The translations under genes were made by a program, and so were the position numbers. Shown in pieces: positions 51,684 to 60,285 of a stretch of 64,000 bases of DNA; the stretch's first letter is position 1, and each line of letters opens with the position of its first letter. Location: contig NZ_FNLO01000001.1 in NCBI RefSeq assembly GCF_900095735.1, positions 194,837 through 258,836 on the forward strand, read 5' to 3'. The notes beneath the pieces are model-generated. The model saw only the letters and a program-made list of their open reading frames with translations, was not told the origin of the DNA and did no database searches. The DNA comes from Chitinasiproducens palmae. Its GTDB lineage: Bacteria; Pseudomonadota; Gammaproteobacteria; Burkholderiales; Burkholderiaceae.

Positions 51684-52587
51684 GACTTTCGTCGACAGCA
51701 GCGTGTTGCTGCATCTGATCGATGCCGACAGCCGGAAGGCCGACCTCGCCGAACAGATTGTTCGGGAAGGGGTGACGGTGACGCCGCAGGTGATCGCAGA
51801 CACGATACAGGCGCTGCAAGGCGTCCTGCGCATGAGCTGGCCGGACATCGACGAATTCGTTCAGTCGATCGGAGTGCACACATCGCTGCATCAGGTGTCG
51901 GAGGCGACGGTGGCTGCCGCCTGCGTGGTGGCTAAACGCACCTCGCTCGCGTATAACGACGCCTTGCTTGTCGCCGCCGCCGAACACGCGGGATGCCGCG
52001 TCCTGTATTCCGCACGCCTGTCCAATGCTGTCGATACCGGTGTTGACGTGCGTGTCGCCAACCCGTTCCTCGACACGGGAGCCCCGACCGGGGCGCGCCG
52101 GAGCAAAGGCGGCGGTCGCAAGACGCCGAAGGCGCGCCTGGCGCTGTTGTACGCGCGGCCCGGTTTCCTGCTGCGCCGTGCGCATCAGATTTCGGTCGCC
52201 ATCTTCGAAGGGGCTTGTGGCGGTGTCGGCATCACGCCGGGCCAGCTCTCGGTACTGACGGTCCTCAGTGCCCGGCCCGGCGTCGACCAGGCGACGCTGT
52301 CTCGTGCCATCGGCCTGGACAAGGTCACGACCTCCCATCTCGTACGCGCGCTGGAAGCGCGCGCATTGCTGACGCGTTGTCCTGCCGACGGTCGTCGGGG
52401 CGTCGCGGTTGCGTTGACCGAGGCCGGCGAAGCGCTGCTCGACCGGGTCGATCCATGCCTCGACGCGGGCTATCAGCAGTTGATGTCGGCCCTCGACGCA
52501 AGCGACCAGATGCAGCTGATCGCGTTGTTGAACCGTCTGAACGCTCGGCTCGACGACAGGGCGCGCACGCCTTTCCACCCGTTGTAG
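51676..52587 (+). CDS. PIN domain fused to a MarR-family regulator
   Basis: 303 residues, one uninterrupted frame. Residues 1-132 are a VapC-like PIN domain: Asp7 (TFVDSSVLL), Asp42 (QVIADTIQ, where Glu is usual) and Asp95 (LAYNDALLVAAAEHAGC). The usual distal acidic pair (S-E-D after the last strand) reads S-A-R at 112-114, so two catalytic acids are missing. A basic linker (about 135-155) leads to a MarR domain (about 158-300: GFLLRRAHQISVAIF, LSRAIGLDKVTTSHLVRALEARALL, DGRRGVAVALTEAGEALL). It overlaps the antitoxin gene by 8 bp and follows a DHA2 pump. The most likely role is a regulator that uses an inactive PIN as a protein-interaction domain; weak nuclease activity cannot be excluded. 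Confidence 0.82.
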   Translation: MAKTFVDSSVLLHLIDADSRKADLAEQIVREGVTVTPQVIADTIQALQGVLRMSWPDIDEFVQSIGVHTSLHQVSEATVAAACVVAKRTSLAYNDALLVAAAEHAGCRVLYSARLSNAVDTGVDVRVANPFLDTGAPTGARRSKGGGRKTPKARLALLYARPGFLLRRAHQISVAIFEGACGGVGITPGQLSVLTVLSARPGVDQATLSRAIGLDKVTTSHLVRALEARALLTRCPADGRRGVAVALTEAGEALLDRVDPCLDAGYQQLMSALDASDQMQLIALLNRLNARLDDRARTPFHPL

Positions 52588-52835
52588 CTGCACTGGGGGG
52601 TGCTGCGCCGCCGTCGCTGCGCCGCCTTCAATGCGACGCAAACCGCCCATGCCGACCGCACGGTTCGGCGGCCGTGTTGGACGTGCCGGTGTCATCAGCG
52701 TCATCAGCGTCAGCGCGGCACGCGAGGCAGCTTGCAGCACGCGATGACGTGTCGAAGCCAGGCCCATGCGCGGACGGGCGAGGCGCGATCATCGGGCGTA
52801 CCAACGCTACCGACAAAGAGGGCACGCGCAGAAAG

Positions 52836-52864
52836 TTGACCCGCGACGCAAAGTCAATGATAAT
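52836..52864 (+). promoter_or_regulatory. Sigma-70 promoter of the fecI-like gene
   Basis: TTGACC (52836-52841), 17-bp spacer, GATAAT (52859-52864). The -10 lies inside the Fur box, so bound Fur would block RNA polymerase. Confidence 0.7.
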
Positions 52865-52871
52865 CATTATC
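52853..52871. promoter_or_regulatory. Fur box
   Basis: GTCAATGATAATCATTATC differs from the 19-bp consensus GATAATGATAATCATTATC in only a few bases at its 5' end and contains the palindromic core AATGATAATCATT. It overlaps the -10 box of the ECF sigma gene. Confidence 0.88.
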
Positions 52872-52941
52872 GTTTATCCCAAATTTCGATAGGCGCGCTT
52901 GCACGCGCGCGGAAGGCGGGTCCCGAAAACCCGTCACGTCC

Positions 52942-53460
52942 GTGGTCGAACGCTACTACCGAGAATTGTTGCGGTTCCTTTCCCGACTGGTGGGAGACCG
53001 CGACGCCGCCTCGGACATTGCCCAGGAGAGCTACGTCCGCGTTCTTTCCCTGCAGGACGCGGGAACGCCCATCAGCGATCTGCGCGCCTTGTTGTATCGT
53101 ACGGCGCGCAACCTGGTCGTCGATGCCCACCGTCGCGCGACGGTACGCGCAAGTCATTTCGACAATGCCGAATGCGTCGACGAGCCGGTTGCCGACCAGG
53201 CCGGCCAGCCCGAGCAGATCTGCGCGTCGTTGCAACGCACCAAGGCGTTGATCGCGGCAATCGAATCGCTGCCACCGCGCTGCCGCGAGGCGTTTGTCTT
53301 GTTCAAGTTCGACGAGTTGACTCACGCGGAGATCGCGGCGCGGATGGGCATCTCGCGTAACATGGTCGAGAAGCATGTGATCCGCGGCATGCTTGCCTGT
53401 CGGCAGCAGCTTGCTGCGTTCGACGGTGCCACGAGCACCGACGCGCCTATCGCCAATTGA
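52942..53460 (+). CDS. ECF sigma factor, FecI type (iron starvation)
   Basis: 172 residues from a GTG start. Region 2 is FLSRLVGDRDAASDIAQESYVRVL with LLYRTARNLVVDAHRR. Region 4 is IESLPPRCREAFVLFKFDELTHAEIAARMGISRNMVEKHV. It directs RNA polymerase to the downstream TonB-receptor promoter when the FecR-like partner signals an occupied receptor. Expression is expected to be Fur-repressed through the box at 52853. Confidence 0.93.
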   Translation: MVERYYRELLRFLSRLVGDRDAASDIAQESYVRVLSLQDAGTPISDLRALLYRTARNLVVDAHRRATVRASHFDNAECVDEPVADQAGQPEQICASLQRTKALIAAIESLPPRCREAFVLFKFDELTHAEIAARMGISRNMVEKHVIRGMLACRQQLAAFDGATSTDAPIAN

Positions 53461-53535
53461 AAGCAATGAATCAGCGTCCACCGATGTCAGGTTTTCGCGT
53501 CGTCGCGCGTCTTCATCCTTATACGCGCTGACACT

Positions 53536-54657
53536 ATGACGATGCCGAGATCGACCCCGGGTGACGAACTGCCGCCGGATGGCGAACGAACTCACAAGGA
53601 CGCGCCGCCGTCGGCGCACGGGGCGCGGGCCGATGCCGCAGCCGCGATCGACGCGCAGGCGGCAACCTGGCTGGTCAGCCGTCAGGGCAGCGTGAATGCC
53701 GCGGACGAAGCGGCGTTTCAGCGCTGGCTCGAGCACAGCGCAGTGCATCGCTCAGCTTACGATCGCATCTGCGAGGCCTGGCAAGCGCTCGATCGCGTGC
53801 CACGGCATGAGATCGAGCGGCTGCGCGGGAGGTTCGCTTCGACCGGCACCGACGCCGGCGACCACTTCCGGCATGAGGCCGTATCGCTCGCACGACGCGC
53901 GCTCTTGCCGCGCGTCGCAATGGCCGGTAGCGCGGTGGCGCTGGTCGGTGCCGGCGTGATTGGATGGCGTCATTGGCAGCAAAGTCTCGTGTTCGCGCAG
54001 GACTATGAAACTGGCCGCGGCCAGTTTCGTTCGGTCACGCTGGCGGATGGCAGCGTGTTGCAGCTTGATACCGGAACCCGGCTCGAGGTGCGCTTGTTTC
54101 GGCACCGGCGCGAAGTGCGGCTGCTGAGGGGACAGGCCATGTTCACCGTAGCCGCGGACCGGCAGCGTCCGTTCGACGTACTGGCGAGAGCGGTGACGGT
54201 GACCGTGCTCGGGACGCGCTTTGCCGTTCGTTGCACGGAGACCGGACTCGACGGCGGCAATGTCCGCGTTGCAGTGGAGGAGGGCCACGTGCGCGTCGGC
54301 GCCGGGCAGCCGGAGGGCGCACCGCGAGCCACTGTCGAACTCTTCGCGGGCCAGACGGTGGCGACCGATGCGAATGGGCGCTTGCTCGCCGCCACATCCA
54401 TGCCGCCGGCCCGTGTCGCGACGTGGCGCGCGGGGCGCCTCAACTTCGATGACACGACGCTGGTCAGCGCGTTGCAGGAATTCGCGCGCTACGGAGCGGT
54501 CAACGTCGCCGTGCACGATCCCGCTGTGCGTGCCATGCGGTTGACCGGTAGTTTCGAGATCGCGCAAGTGGGTCGTTTCGTGCAGGCGTTGCCCCGCGTG
54601 CTTCCGGTTCGCCTGCGACAGCGCGGCGAGACGGTGGAGATCGTCAGGGCCGGATAA
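53536..54657 (+). CDS. FecR-family anti-sigma/signal transducer
   Basis: 373 residues. The N-terminal cytoplasmic part has the DUF4880 pattern ATWLVSRQGSVNAADEAAFQRWLEHSAVHRSAYDR. One membrane helix lies at about 132-152. The periplasmic FecR domain has YETGRGQFRSVTLADGSVLQLDTGTRLEV and EVRLLRGQAMFTVA, and a C-terminal STN-like part (LNFDDTTLVSALQEFARY) contacts the receptor. It relays the signal from the TonB receptor to the sigma factor. Confidence 0.93.
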   Translation: MTMPRSTPGDELPPDGERTHKDAPPSAHGARADAAAAIDAQAATWLVSRQGSVNAADEAAFQRWLEHSAVHRSAYDRICEAWQALDRVPRHEIERLRGRFASTGTDAGDHFRHEAVSLARRALLPRVAMAGSAVALVGAGVIGWRHWQQSLVFAQDYETGRGQFRSVTLADGSVLQLDTGTRLEVRLFRHRREVRLLRGQAMFTVAADRQRPFDVLARAVTVTVLGTRFAVRCTETGLDGGNVRVAVEEGHVRVGAGQPEGAPRATVELFAGQTVATDANGRLLAATSMPPARVATWRAGRLNFDDTTLVSALQEFARYGAVNVAVHDPAVRAMRLTGSFEIAQVGRFVQALPRVLPVRLRQRGETVEIVRAG

Positions 54658-54723
54658 GTCCTGCCTTGCATGCGGTCTCCGACCGGCCCGCGCGGCCGCG
54701 TGCGCTCGCGTTGCCGCGCCCCT

Positions 54724-54800
54724 CCCCGCTGTCTCCCCGCTGTCTCCCCGCTGCCTTCGCGCTGTCTTCGCGCTGTCTTCGCGCTGTCTTCAGGCTGCCG
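54724..54800. repeat. 11-bp tandem repeat, 7 units, upstream of the TonB receptor gene
   Basis: Units at 54724, 54735 and 54746 (CCCCGCTGTCT type), 54757, 54768 and 54779 (TCGCGCTGTCT) and a degenerate one at 54790. The array lies about 100-170 bp before ATG 54897, in the region where the FecI-dependent promoter is expected. Confidence 0.92.
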
Positions 54801-54896
54801 ATCAGATTTTTTCAAGACGGCATGTCAGGATTCGGATCGGCGATGCGTCTTCCTCAGTAGTGGTTCTCATTTCGCTACCTGTTGGAGATGTCGTTG

Positions 54897-57305
54897 ATGT
54901 TGTTGCCCCGCCTTCCGCTAGCCATCCTTACGGTCGCCGTTGTTTCCGCCGTCGCAACACTTGCGGCGCCCAGCGCGCGCGCCGAGGTGGCGCCCGCACT
55001 TGCCGCGGGACCGGTGAAGACATTTTCCATCGCCGCGCAACCGCTTGGCAGCGCATTGACCGAGCTCGCCCGGCAGGCCGGTGTGCAACTGCTCGTCAAG
55101 CCGTCTCTGGTAGCCGGCAAGGCGGCGCCCGCGGTCGAAGGACACATGACGACGGCGCAGGCATTGGCCAAACTCCTCGCCGGCAGCGACCTGGTTCCCG
55201 AGCTACAGGCAGACACGCTGACGGTGAAGCCGGCGGCTCCAGCCCCGGCGGCGGAACGGACCGACGACATGCTGCCCGTGGTCACTGTGGCGGCCAGCAA
55301 CGAACGCATGCAGCTGCCGACCGAAAAGACCCGCTCCTACACGATCGACTCGACCACCGCCGGCAGCAAGATCGCGCTGTCGCCGAAGGAAACACCGCAG
55401 TCCGTGTCGGTGCTGTCACGTGCCGAGATGGATGACTTCCACCTGAACGGCGTGAACGACGCGCTGCAGCACGTGACGGGCGTGACGGTCGATCAATACG
55501 AGACGGATCGGACCGACTTCAACTCGCGTGGCTTCCAGATCACGAACTTCCAGTTCGACGGTGTCGGCCTGCCGTTGATCTACCAGTCGCAATATGGCGA
55601 CATCGAGATGGCGCTGTACGACCGCGTCGAGGTGCTCCGCGGCGCCGATGGCTTGAACGCGCAGACCGGCAACCCGTCGGCCACCGTCAACCTGATCCGC
55701 AAACGTCCGACCTATCAATTCCAAGCGTCCGGCAACGTGTCCTACGGGTCATGGAATACCAAGCGCGTCGAGGCGGACATCTCGGGGCCGCTCAATGCGG
55801 CGGGTACGGTCGCGGGTCGTCTGGTCGCGGTTCATCAGGACGGGCATTCGTACATCGATCGCTACAAGCCCAGCAAGGATGTCTTGTACGGTGTGATCGA
55901 GGCGAGCGTCACGCCCGACACGCTGGTGACCCTGGGCTACAGTTATCAGCGCAATCGGTCGCCCGGCGCGCAGTGGGGCGGACTGCCGTTGCTCGACGCC
56001 GACGGCAGACAGATGTCCTACGGCGTGGGAACCAGTCTGGCGCCGAGCTGGGCCTATTTCAATACGGAGGAGCAGCGCGCTTTCGCCGAACTCTCCCAAC
56101 AGCTCGGCGCTGGCTGGAAGTGGAAGACGTCCGCCGTCTACAACGATATAACGAGTACCGCGAACATCTTCTATCCGCTCGGCAGCTTGAACGCGGACGG
56201 TACGAGCGGCTTCAGTTCATATACCTCGTGGTGGAAGGAGTCGAATCGGCAACTCGTCCTGGATACCAATGTGTCCGGTAAGTTCGATCTGTTCGGGCGC
56301 AGCCACGACCTGGTCGTCGGCGCGAACTTTTCCCGCTCGGAACTGAGCAATCCGTCGCGCGAGGGAGATACCGACTATTCCGACGTAAGCTACGCACAGT
56401 TGCTGGCGGGCACGTTTCCGAAGCCTGTCTTCAACGGCGATATCCTCTACACCCATTATCTCGACGTACGCCGCTCGCTGTACGCGTCGTCGCGATGGAA
56501 CCTGAGCGATCGCGTTAAGCTGCTGCTCGGCATCAACTACACGCAGGCCGGCAGCAGCGGGGATGCCAGCGGCACCAGCTACGCGCAGCAGTCGTCAGGG
56601 TCCGCGCCATACGTCGGCCTGACTGTCGACCTGACGCCGCAGGTCACCGCGTACACGAGTTTCACGAAAATCTTCAATCCGCAGTACCAGCTCGACATCA
56701 ATTCATCGTTGTTGGGACCGGCGCGTGGTCAGAGTCTCGAAGCGGGCATCAAAGGCGCATTTCTGGACAACCGCTTGAACGCGTCGCTGGCGGTCTATCG
56801 GATCCGGCAGACCAACATCGCGACCGACGCTGGTTTGAATCTCGCGACCCAGCAGGAGTACTACACGGCAGGCAATGCGACCTCGAAAGGCATCGAGGCG
56901 GAGGTGTCGGGACGGCTGACCCCGGACTGGAACGTGAGCGCGGGCGCGACGCTTCTGCGTATCGTCGGCGACGACGGGCTGTCAGCGCGAACCTTCATTC
57001 CACGCAAGGCGGCGCACCTGTCGACGACGTACCGTGTCCCGGCCTTGGAGCGGAAGCTGACGGTCGGCAGCAGCGTGCGCTGGCAGAGCGCAACGCGTTT
57101 CGAACTGGCGGGCGAAGGGACGGCGCGGCAGAATGCCTATGCGAGCGTCGACTTCATGATGCGCTACGATGTCGATCGGCACTTCAGCATCACCGGCAAT
57201 CTGAACAACGCCTTCAACAACAAGCATTTCGCGACACTGGAATATGACCGGGCGCTGTACGCCGCGCCGTTGAACGGCAGCGTCACGCTGACCTGGCGCT
57301 ATTGA
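54897..57305 (+). CDS. TonB-dependent siderophore receptor with signalling (STN) domain
   Basis: 802 residues from ATG 54897, which has TTGGAG 9 bp upstream (the frame is open from TTG 54882). After the signal peptide comes an STN domain (about 40-110: FSIAAQPLGSALTELARQAGVQLLV), the signalling module that talks to FecR. The plug (about 160-270) has ETPQSVSVLSRAEM and VEVLRGADGLNAQTGNPSATVNLIRKRP. The 22-strand barrel ends in TLTWRY. It imports a ferric siderophore across the outer membrane and triggers its own sigma factor. The siderophore identity is unknown, and no siderophore synthesis gene is nearby. Confidence 0.94.
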   Translation: MLLPRLPLAILTVAVVSAVATLAAPSARAEVAPALAAGPVKTFSIAAQPLGSALTELARQAGVQLLVKPSLVAGKAAPAVEGHMTTAQALAKLLAGSDLVPELQADTLTVKPAAPAPAAERTDDMLPVVTVAASNERMQLPTEKTRSYTIDSTTAGSKIALSPKETPQSVSVLSRAEMDDFHLNGVNDALQHVTGVTVDQYETDRTDFNSRGFQITNFQFDGVGLPLIYQSQYGDIEMALYDRVEVLRGADGLNAQTGNPSATVNLIRKRPTYQFQASGNVSYGSWNTKRVEADISGPLNAAGTVAGRLVAVHQDGHSYIDRYKPSKDVLYGVIEASVTPDTLVTLGYSYQRNRSPGAQWGGLPLLDADGRQMSYGVGTSLAPSWAYFNTEEQRAFAELSQQLGAGWKWKTSAVYNDITSTANIFYPLGSLNADGTSGFSSYTSWWKESNRQLVLDTNVSGKFDLFGRSHDLVVGANFSRSELSNPSREGDTDYSDVSYAQLLAGTFPKPVFNGDILYTHYLDVRRSLYASSRWNLSDRVKLLLGINYTQAGSSGDASGTSYAQQSSGSAPYVGLTVDLTPQVTAYTSFTKIFNPQYQLDINSSLLGPARGQSLEAGIKGAFLDNRLNASLAVYRIRQTNIATDAGLNLATQQEYYTAGNATSKGIEAEVSGRLTPDWNVSAGATLLRIVGDDGLSARTFIPRKAAHLSTTYRVPALERKLTVGSSVRWQSATRFELAGEGTARQNAYASVDFMMRYDVDRHFSITGNLNNAFNNKHFATLEYDRALYAAPLNGSVTLTWRY

Positions 57306-57321
57306 ACGGCCGCGTGGGCGG

Positions 57322-58791
57322 CTAGGCGGGGCGGGCTGCGACGGCCTTCTCCCGGCGACGCAGTATGCAGCCGGGGCGACGTCCGGTGTGGCTGCCGCCG
57401 GTCCACGTCACGCTGCCGTTGGTCAGGACGTGGTCGATGCCGGCGCTCGCTCGCTTGGGCGCGCGATAATCCGCCAGGTCGCCCACCGTTACATGATCGA
57501 ACACGACCAGGTCCGCCGCGTAGCCCTCGATGACGGCACCGCGGTTCGTCAGGCCAAGGTTCGTGGCGGTCAGGCCGGTCATCTTGTGGACGGCAGTCTC
57601 GAGCGGAAACAGGCCCAGGTCGCGGCAGTAGTGCCCCAGCACGCGTGGGAACGTACCCCAAAGGCGTGGATGCGGCTTATCGGTGCCCGGCAGCCCGTCC
57701 GAGCCGATCATCGTGTCCGGAAACCGCATGATGTTCCGCACGTCGTCTTCCGATAGCAGGAAATAAATCGCCGAGCCCGGCTGCAGCCGCCGTGCCGCCT
57801 CCTGCTTGCCGACCCGCCATTGCAGCGCGATGTCGTCCAGATCGCGACCGGCATGCTCCGGGTATGGCTCGCTCGTCACGATCAGGACGCGTCCATCCAG
57901 CATATCCGGATCCGTACTGATCATCGTGGAGCCGGCATCGTAGGGATAACAGTCGAGACATATGCCCTGCCTCTTCATCGCTGCCGCGATCATCGGCAGC
58001 GTCCGCGCCGAGCCACCGAAGTTGCGCGGATTGCCGATCTTGTGGTGGGAGATCAGGACCGTCACGCCCAACGCCCTGCCTATCTCGAAGGTCTCCTCCA
58101 ACGCCTCCTCGACCCGATCGGACTCGTTGCGCATGTGCGAGACGTAGAGCGCGCCGTGCTCCCGCAACGCGCGTCCCACTGCAATGACTTCGGCCGTCGG
58201 CGCCGCGCTCGCGGTCGGGTAGGCCAGCCCCGTGGACAAGCCGAACGCTCCTTGTTCGAGTGCTTCGTCGAGCATCTGCCGCATCCGGTCGATTTCCTCC
58301 GGCTCGGCGGCGCGGTCCAGGCGCGCCATTGCGCAAGCGCGCAGGCTCGAGTGTCCGACGAGAGGCACGACGTTGACCGAAGAAGGCGACGCACGCAGGC
58401 GTGCCATGTAGTCGGCGAAGGTGCCGAAGCGTAGACCCGCTTCGGCAAGCAAGCTGAGCGGCATCGGCAGTTCGGCGCGTGCGGGCAAGGGGGCCGCGCT
58501 GACTCCACAATTGCCGGTGACCACGGTTGTCACTCCTTGGGACACTTTCGCCGGCATCTCCGGCTCGTGCAGCACCGCCTGGTCGTCGTGCGTGTGGACG
58601 TCGATGAAGCCGGGCGCGACGATCCGGTCGCGGGCGTCCAGCGTCAGACGCCGTGGTGCGGTGGTCAGGTTGCCGATGGCCGCGATGCGATCGCCGATCA
58701 CCCCGACGTCGGCGTCATAACGCGGCGTGCGCATGCCGTCGATAACGGTGCCGCCGGCGATCACGATGTCGAACAGGTTGGGGACGTTCAT
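57322..58791 (-). CDS. N-acyl-D-amino-acid deacylase (D-aminoacylase) family amidohydrolase
   Basis: 489 residues. Metal and active-site motifs: FIDVHTHDDQAVL (HxH), a Cys/Asn region VVTGNCGVSAAPL, GLAYPTASAAPT, LYVSHMRNESDRV, VLISHHKIG and a late GSDGLP Asp. This order is that of DAN-type D-aminoacylases/D-glutamate deacylases in the amidohydrolase superfamily, which free D-amino acids from N-acyl forms. It follows the MHS-type carrier by 25 bp on the same strand, so uptake and hydrolysis are probably linked. Confidence 0.9.
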   Translation of the reverse strand: MNVPNLFDIVIAGGTVIDGMRTPRYDADVGVIGDRIAAIGNLTTAPRRLTLDARDRIVAPGFIDVHTHDDQAVLHEPEMPAKVSQGVTTVVTGNCGVSAAPLPARAELPMPLSLLAEAGLRFGTFADYMARLRASPSSVNVVPLVGHSSLRACAMARLDRAAEPEEIDRMRQMLDEALEQGAFGLSTGLAYPTASAAPTAEVIAVGRALREHGALYVSHMRNESDRVEEALEETFEIGRALGVTVLISHHKIGNPRNFGGSARTLPMIAAAMKRQGICLDCYPYDAGSTMISTDPDMLDGRVLIVTSEPYPEHAGRDLDDIALQWRVGKQEAARRLQPGSAIYFLLSEDDVRNIMRFPDTMIGSDGLPGTDKPHPRLWGTFPRVLGHYCRDLGLFPLETAVHKMTGLTATNLGLTNRGAVIEGYAADLVVFDHVTVGDLADYRAPKRASAGIDHVLTNGSVTWTGGSHTGRRPGCILRRREKAVAARPA

Positions 58792-58816
58792 GGTCTGCGT
58801 GTGCGTTGGAGACGTG

Positions 58817-60136
58817 TCAGATGGGACGACCGGTCTGGTCCTTCACGAACAACAGGGCGACGGTCGACACCAGGATGCAGGCGATCGTGTAATACGCGGG
58901 CGCCAGGTTGCTGCCCGTCACGTGGATCAGCCAGACCGCACTTGCCTGTGCGAAGCCGCCAAAAACCGAGACGCCGACGCTGTACACGATCGACACGCCA
59001 CTCGCCCGGATCCGCGCGGGAAACATCTCCGGAATCATCGTGATGCTCGGCGCCGTGGTGAGTGCCGACAACGCGCTCAGGAAGGCGACAGCCAGGATCA
59101 GATTGCTCGGGGTCGGCGCCTCGCCCAGCCAGCGGAACGCCGGATACAGCACGATGACCAGCGCCAGGCGCGAGTACAGAATGACCGTCTTCCTGCCATG
59201 GCGGTCGGACAGCCAACCGGCCAAGATCGAGCCGACGAACACGACCGCGCCTGAGGTCATTGCCGCGGTCAACGCATTCGCTGGCGCCATGTGCAGCACA
59301 CTGATTGCGTAGGTCGGCATGTAGAAGGTGACGATGTTCGCGCAGACAGTGCTGCCGATCACGAGCAGCGTGCCGAAGCACAGCTTGCCGATATGGTCCC
59401 GCAACGCCGACAGGATGCGATGGTCCGCAGGTCGGCGCACCGCCTGGGCAGGCGGCGCTGGCGCCGCGCCGATGTCCAGTTCGCGCGCTGACGAACGCAG
59501 GAAGAGTGCGACAAACGCAATCAGCACGCCGAGCAGGAAAGGCACGCGCCAGCCCCATTGCGCGATCTGTTCGGGGGAGAGGGTGCGGTTGATCAACACC
59601 GCCAGCAGGGCGCCCAACGTCACGCCCAGTCCCTGGCTCGCGAAGGTCAGGCTGCCGAACAGACCCCGACGGGCCGGCGCGGCCGCTTCCGCCAGGATGG
59701 TGGTGCCGGCGCCGACTTCGCCGCCGGCGGAAATCCCCTGCAGAACGCGTCCGACGATGATGAACAGCGGCGCCATGCTTCCCGCCGTCGCGTAGGTCGG
59801 CGCCAATCCGATCACGGCGCAGCCGAGCGCCATCAGCAACACGGTAGCCATCATGGCGGATTTGCGGCCGCGCCTGTCCGCCATCGACCCGAAGATCAGG
59901 CCGCCGAGCGGCCGAATCACATAACCCATGCCATATGTGACGACCGACAACAGCAATTGCATATAGGGCGACAGGGACGGGAAGAACAGCTTGCCGATGA
60001 CGATGGCGAAAAAGCTGTACGCGGTGTAGTCGAAGAACTCCAGCGCACTGCCGACGCTGGTCGCCACGACGAGCCGCGCCGTCCGTGGCGGGTGAGTGTC
60101 CCCGATGTCCAACGTTGCAGCACGCATCTGGCTCAC
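58817..60136 (-). CDS. MFS transporter, metabolite:H+ symporter (MHS) family
   Basis: 439 residues, 12 helices. Helix 1 carries SVGSALEFFDYTAYSFFA, the E-x-x-D/F-F-D-x motif of the MHS family. The loop 2-3 motif is GSMADRRGRKSAM and the helix 4 region is GISAGGEVGAGTTILAEAAAPARRGLFGS. It is likely the importer for the N-acyl-D-amino acid or related substrate of the downstream deacylase. Confidence 0.9.
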   Translation of the reverse strand: MSQMRAATLDIGDTHPPRTARLVVATSVGSALEFFDYTAYSFFAIVIGKLFFPSLSPYMQLLLSVVTYGMGYVIRPLGGLIFGSMADRRGRKSAMMATVLLMALGCAVIGLAPTYATAGSMAPLFIIVGRVLQGISAGGEVGAGTTILAEAAAPARRGLFGSLTFASQGLGVTLGALLAVLINRTLSPEQIAQWGWRVPFLLGVLIAFVALFLRSSARELDIGAAPAPPAQAVRRPADHRILSALRDHIGKLCFGTLLVIGSTVCANIVTFYMPTYAISVLHMAPANALTAAMTSGAVVFVGSILAGWLSDRHGRKTVILYSRLALVIVLYPAFRWLGEAPTPSNLILAVAFLSALSALTTAPSITMIPEMFPARIRASGVSIVYSVGVSVFGGFAQASAVWLIHVTGSNLAPAYYTIACILVSTVALLFVKDQTGRPI

Positions 60137-60285
60137 GAGCGATCTCCGGACGGACCGGTCGCGTCGGTCTTTGTGTTCGATTTGCGGAGTGTGCTAACGT
60201 CAAATTTCCACGGGAAGACAACGAACCGCGTGTTCTCGAGACGAAAAGTTGTCACCCGTCCAGGGCGACGTCCGACCGAAAAGCG

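Larger units (their letters stand above)
52588..52941. promoter_or_regulatory. 354-bp gap holding the iron-regulated promoter
   Basis: The first 240 bp show no gene; a small 9-bp repeat (GTCATCAGC) occurs near 52691. The last 110 bp hold a promoter and Fur box for the FecI-like gene. Confidence 0.6.

Noticed and set aside
52158-52587. A separate marR gene starting inside the PIN-MarR frame
   Set aside because: No stop codon separates the domains, and no ribosome site is seen before the possible internal TTG; a single fused product is the simpler reading.
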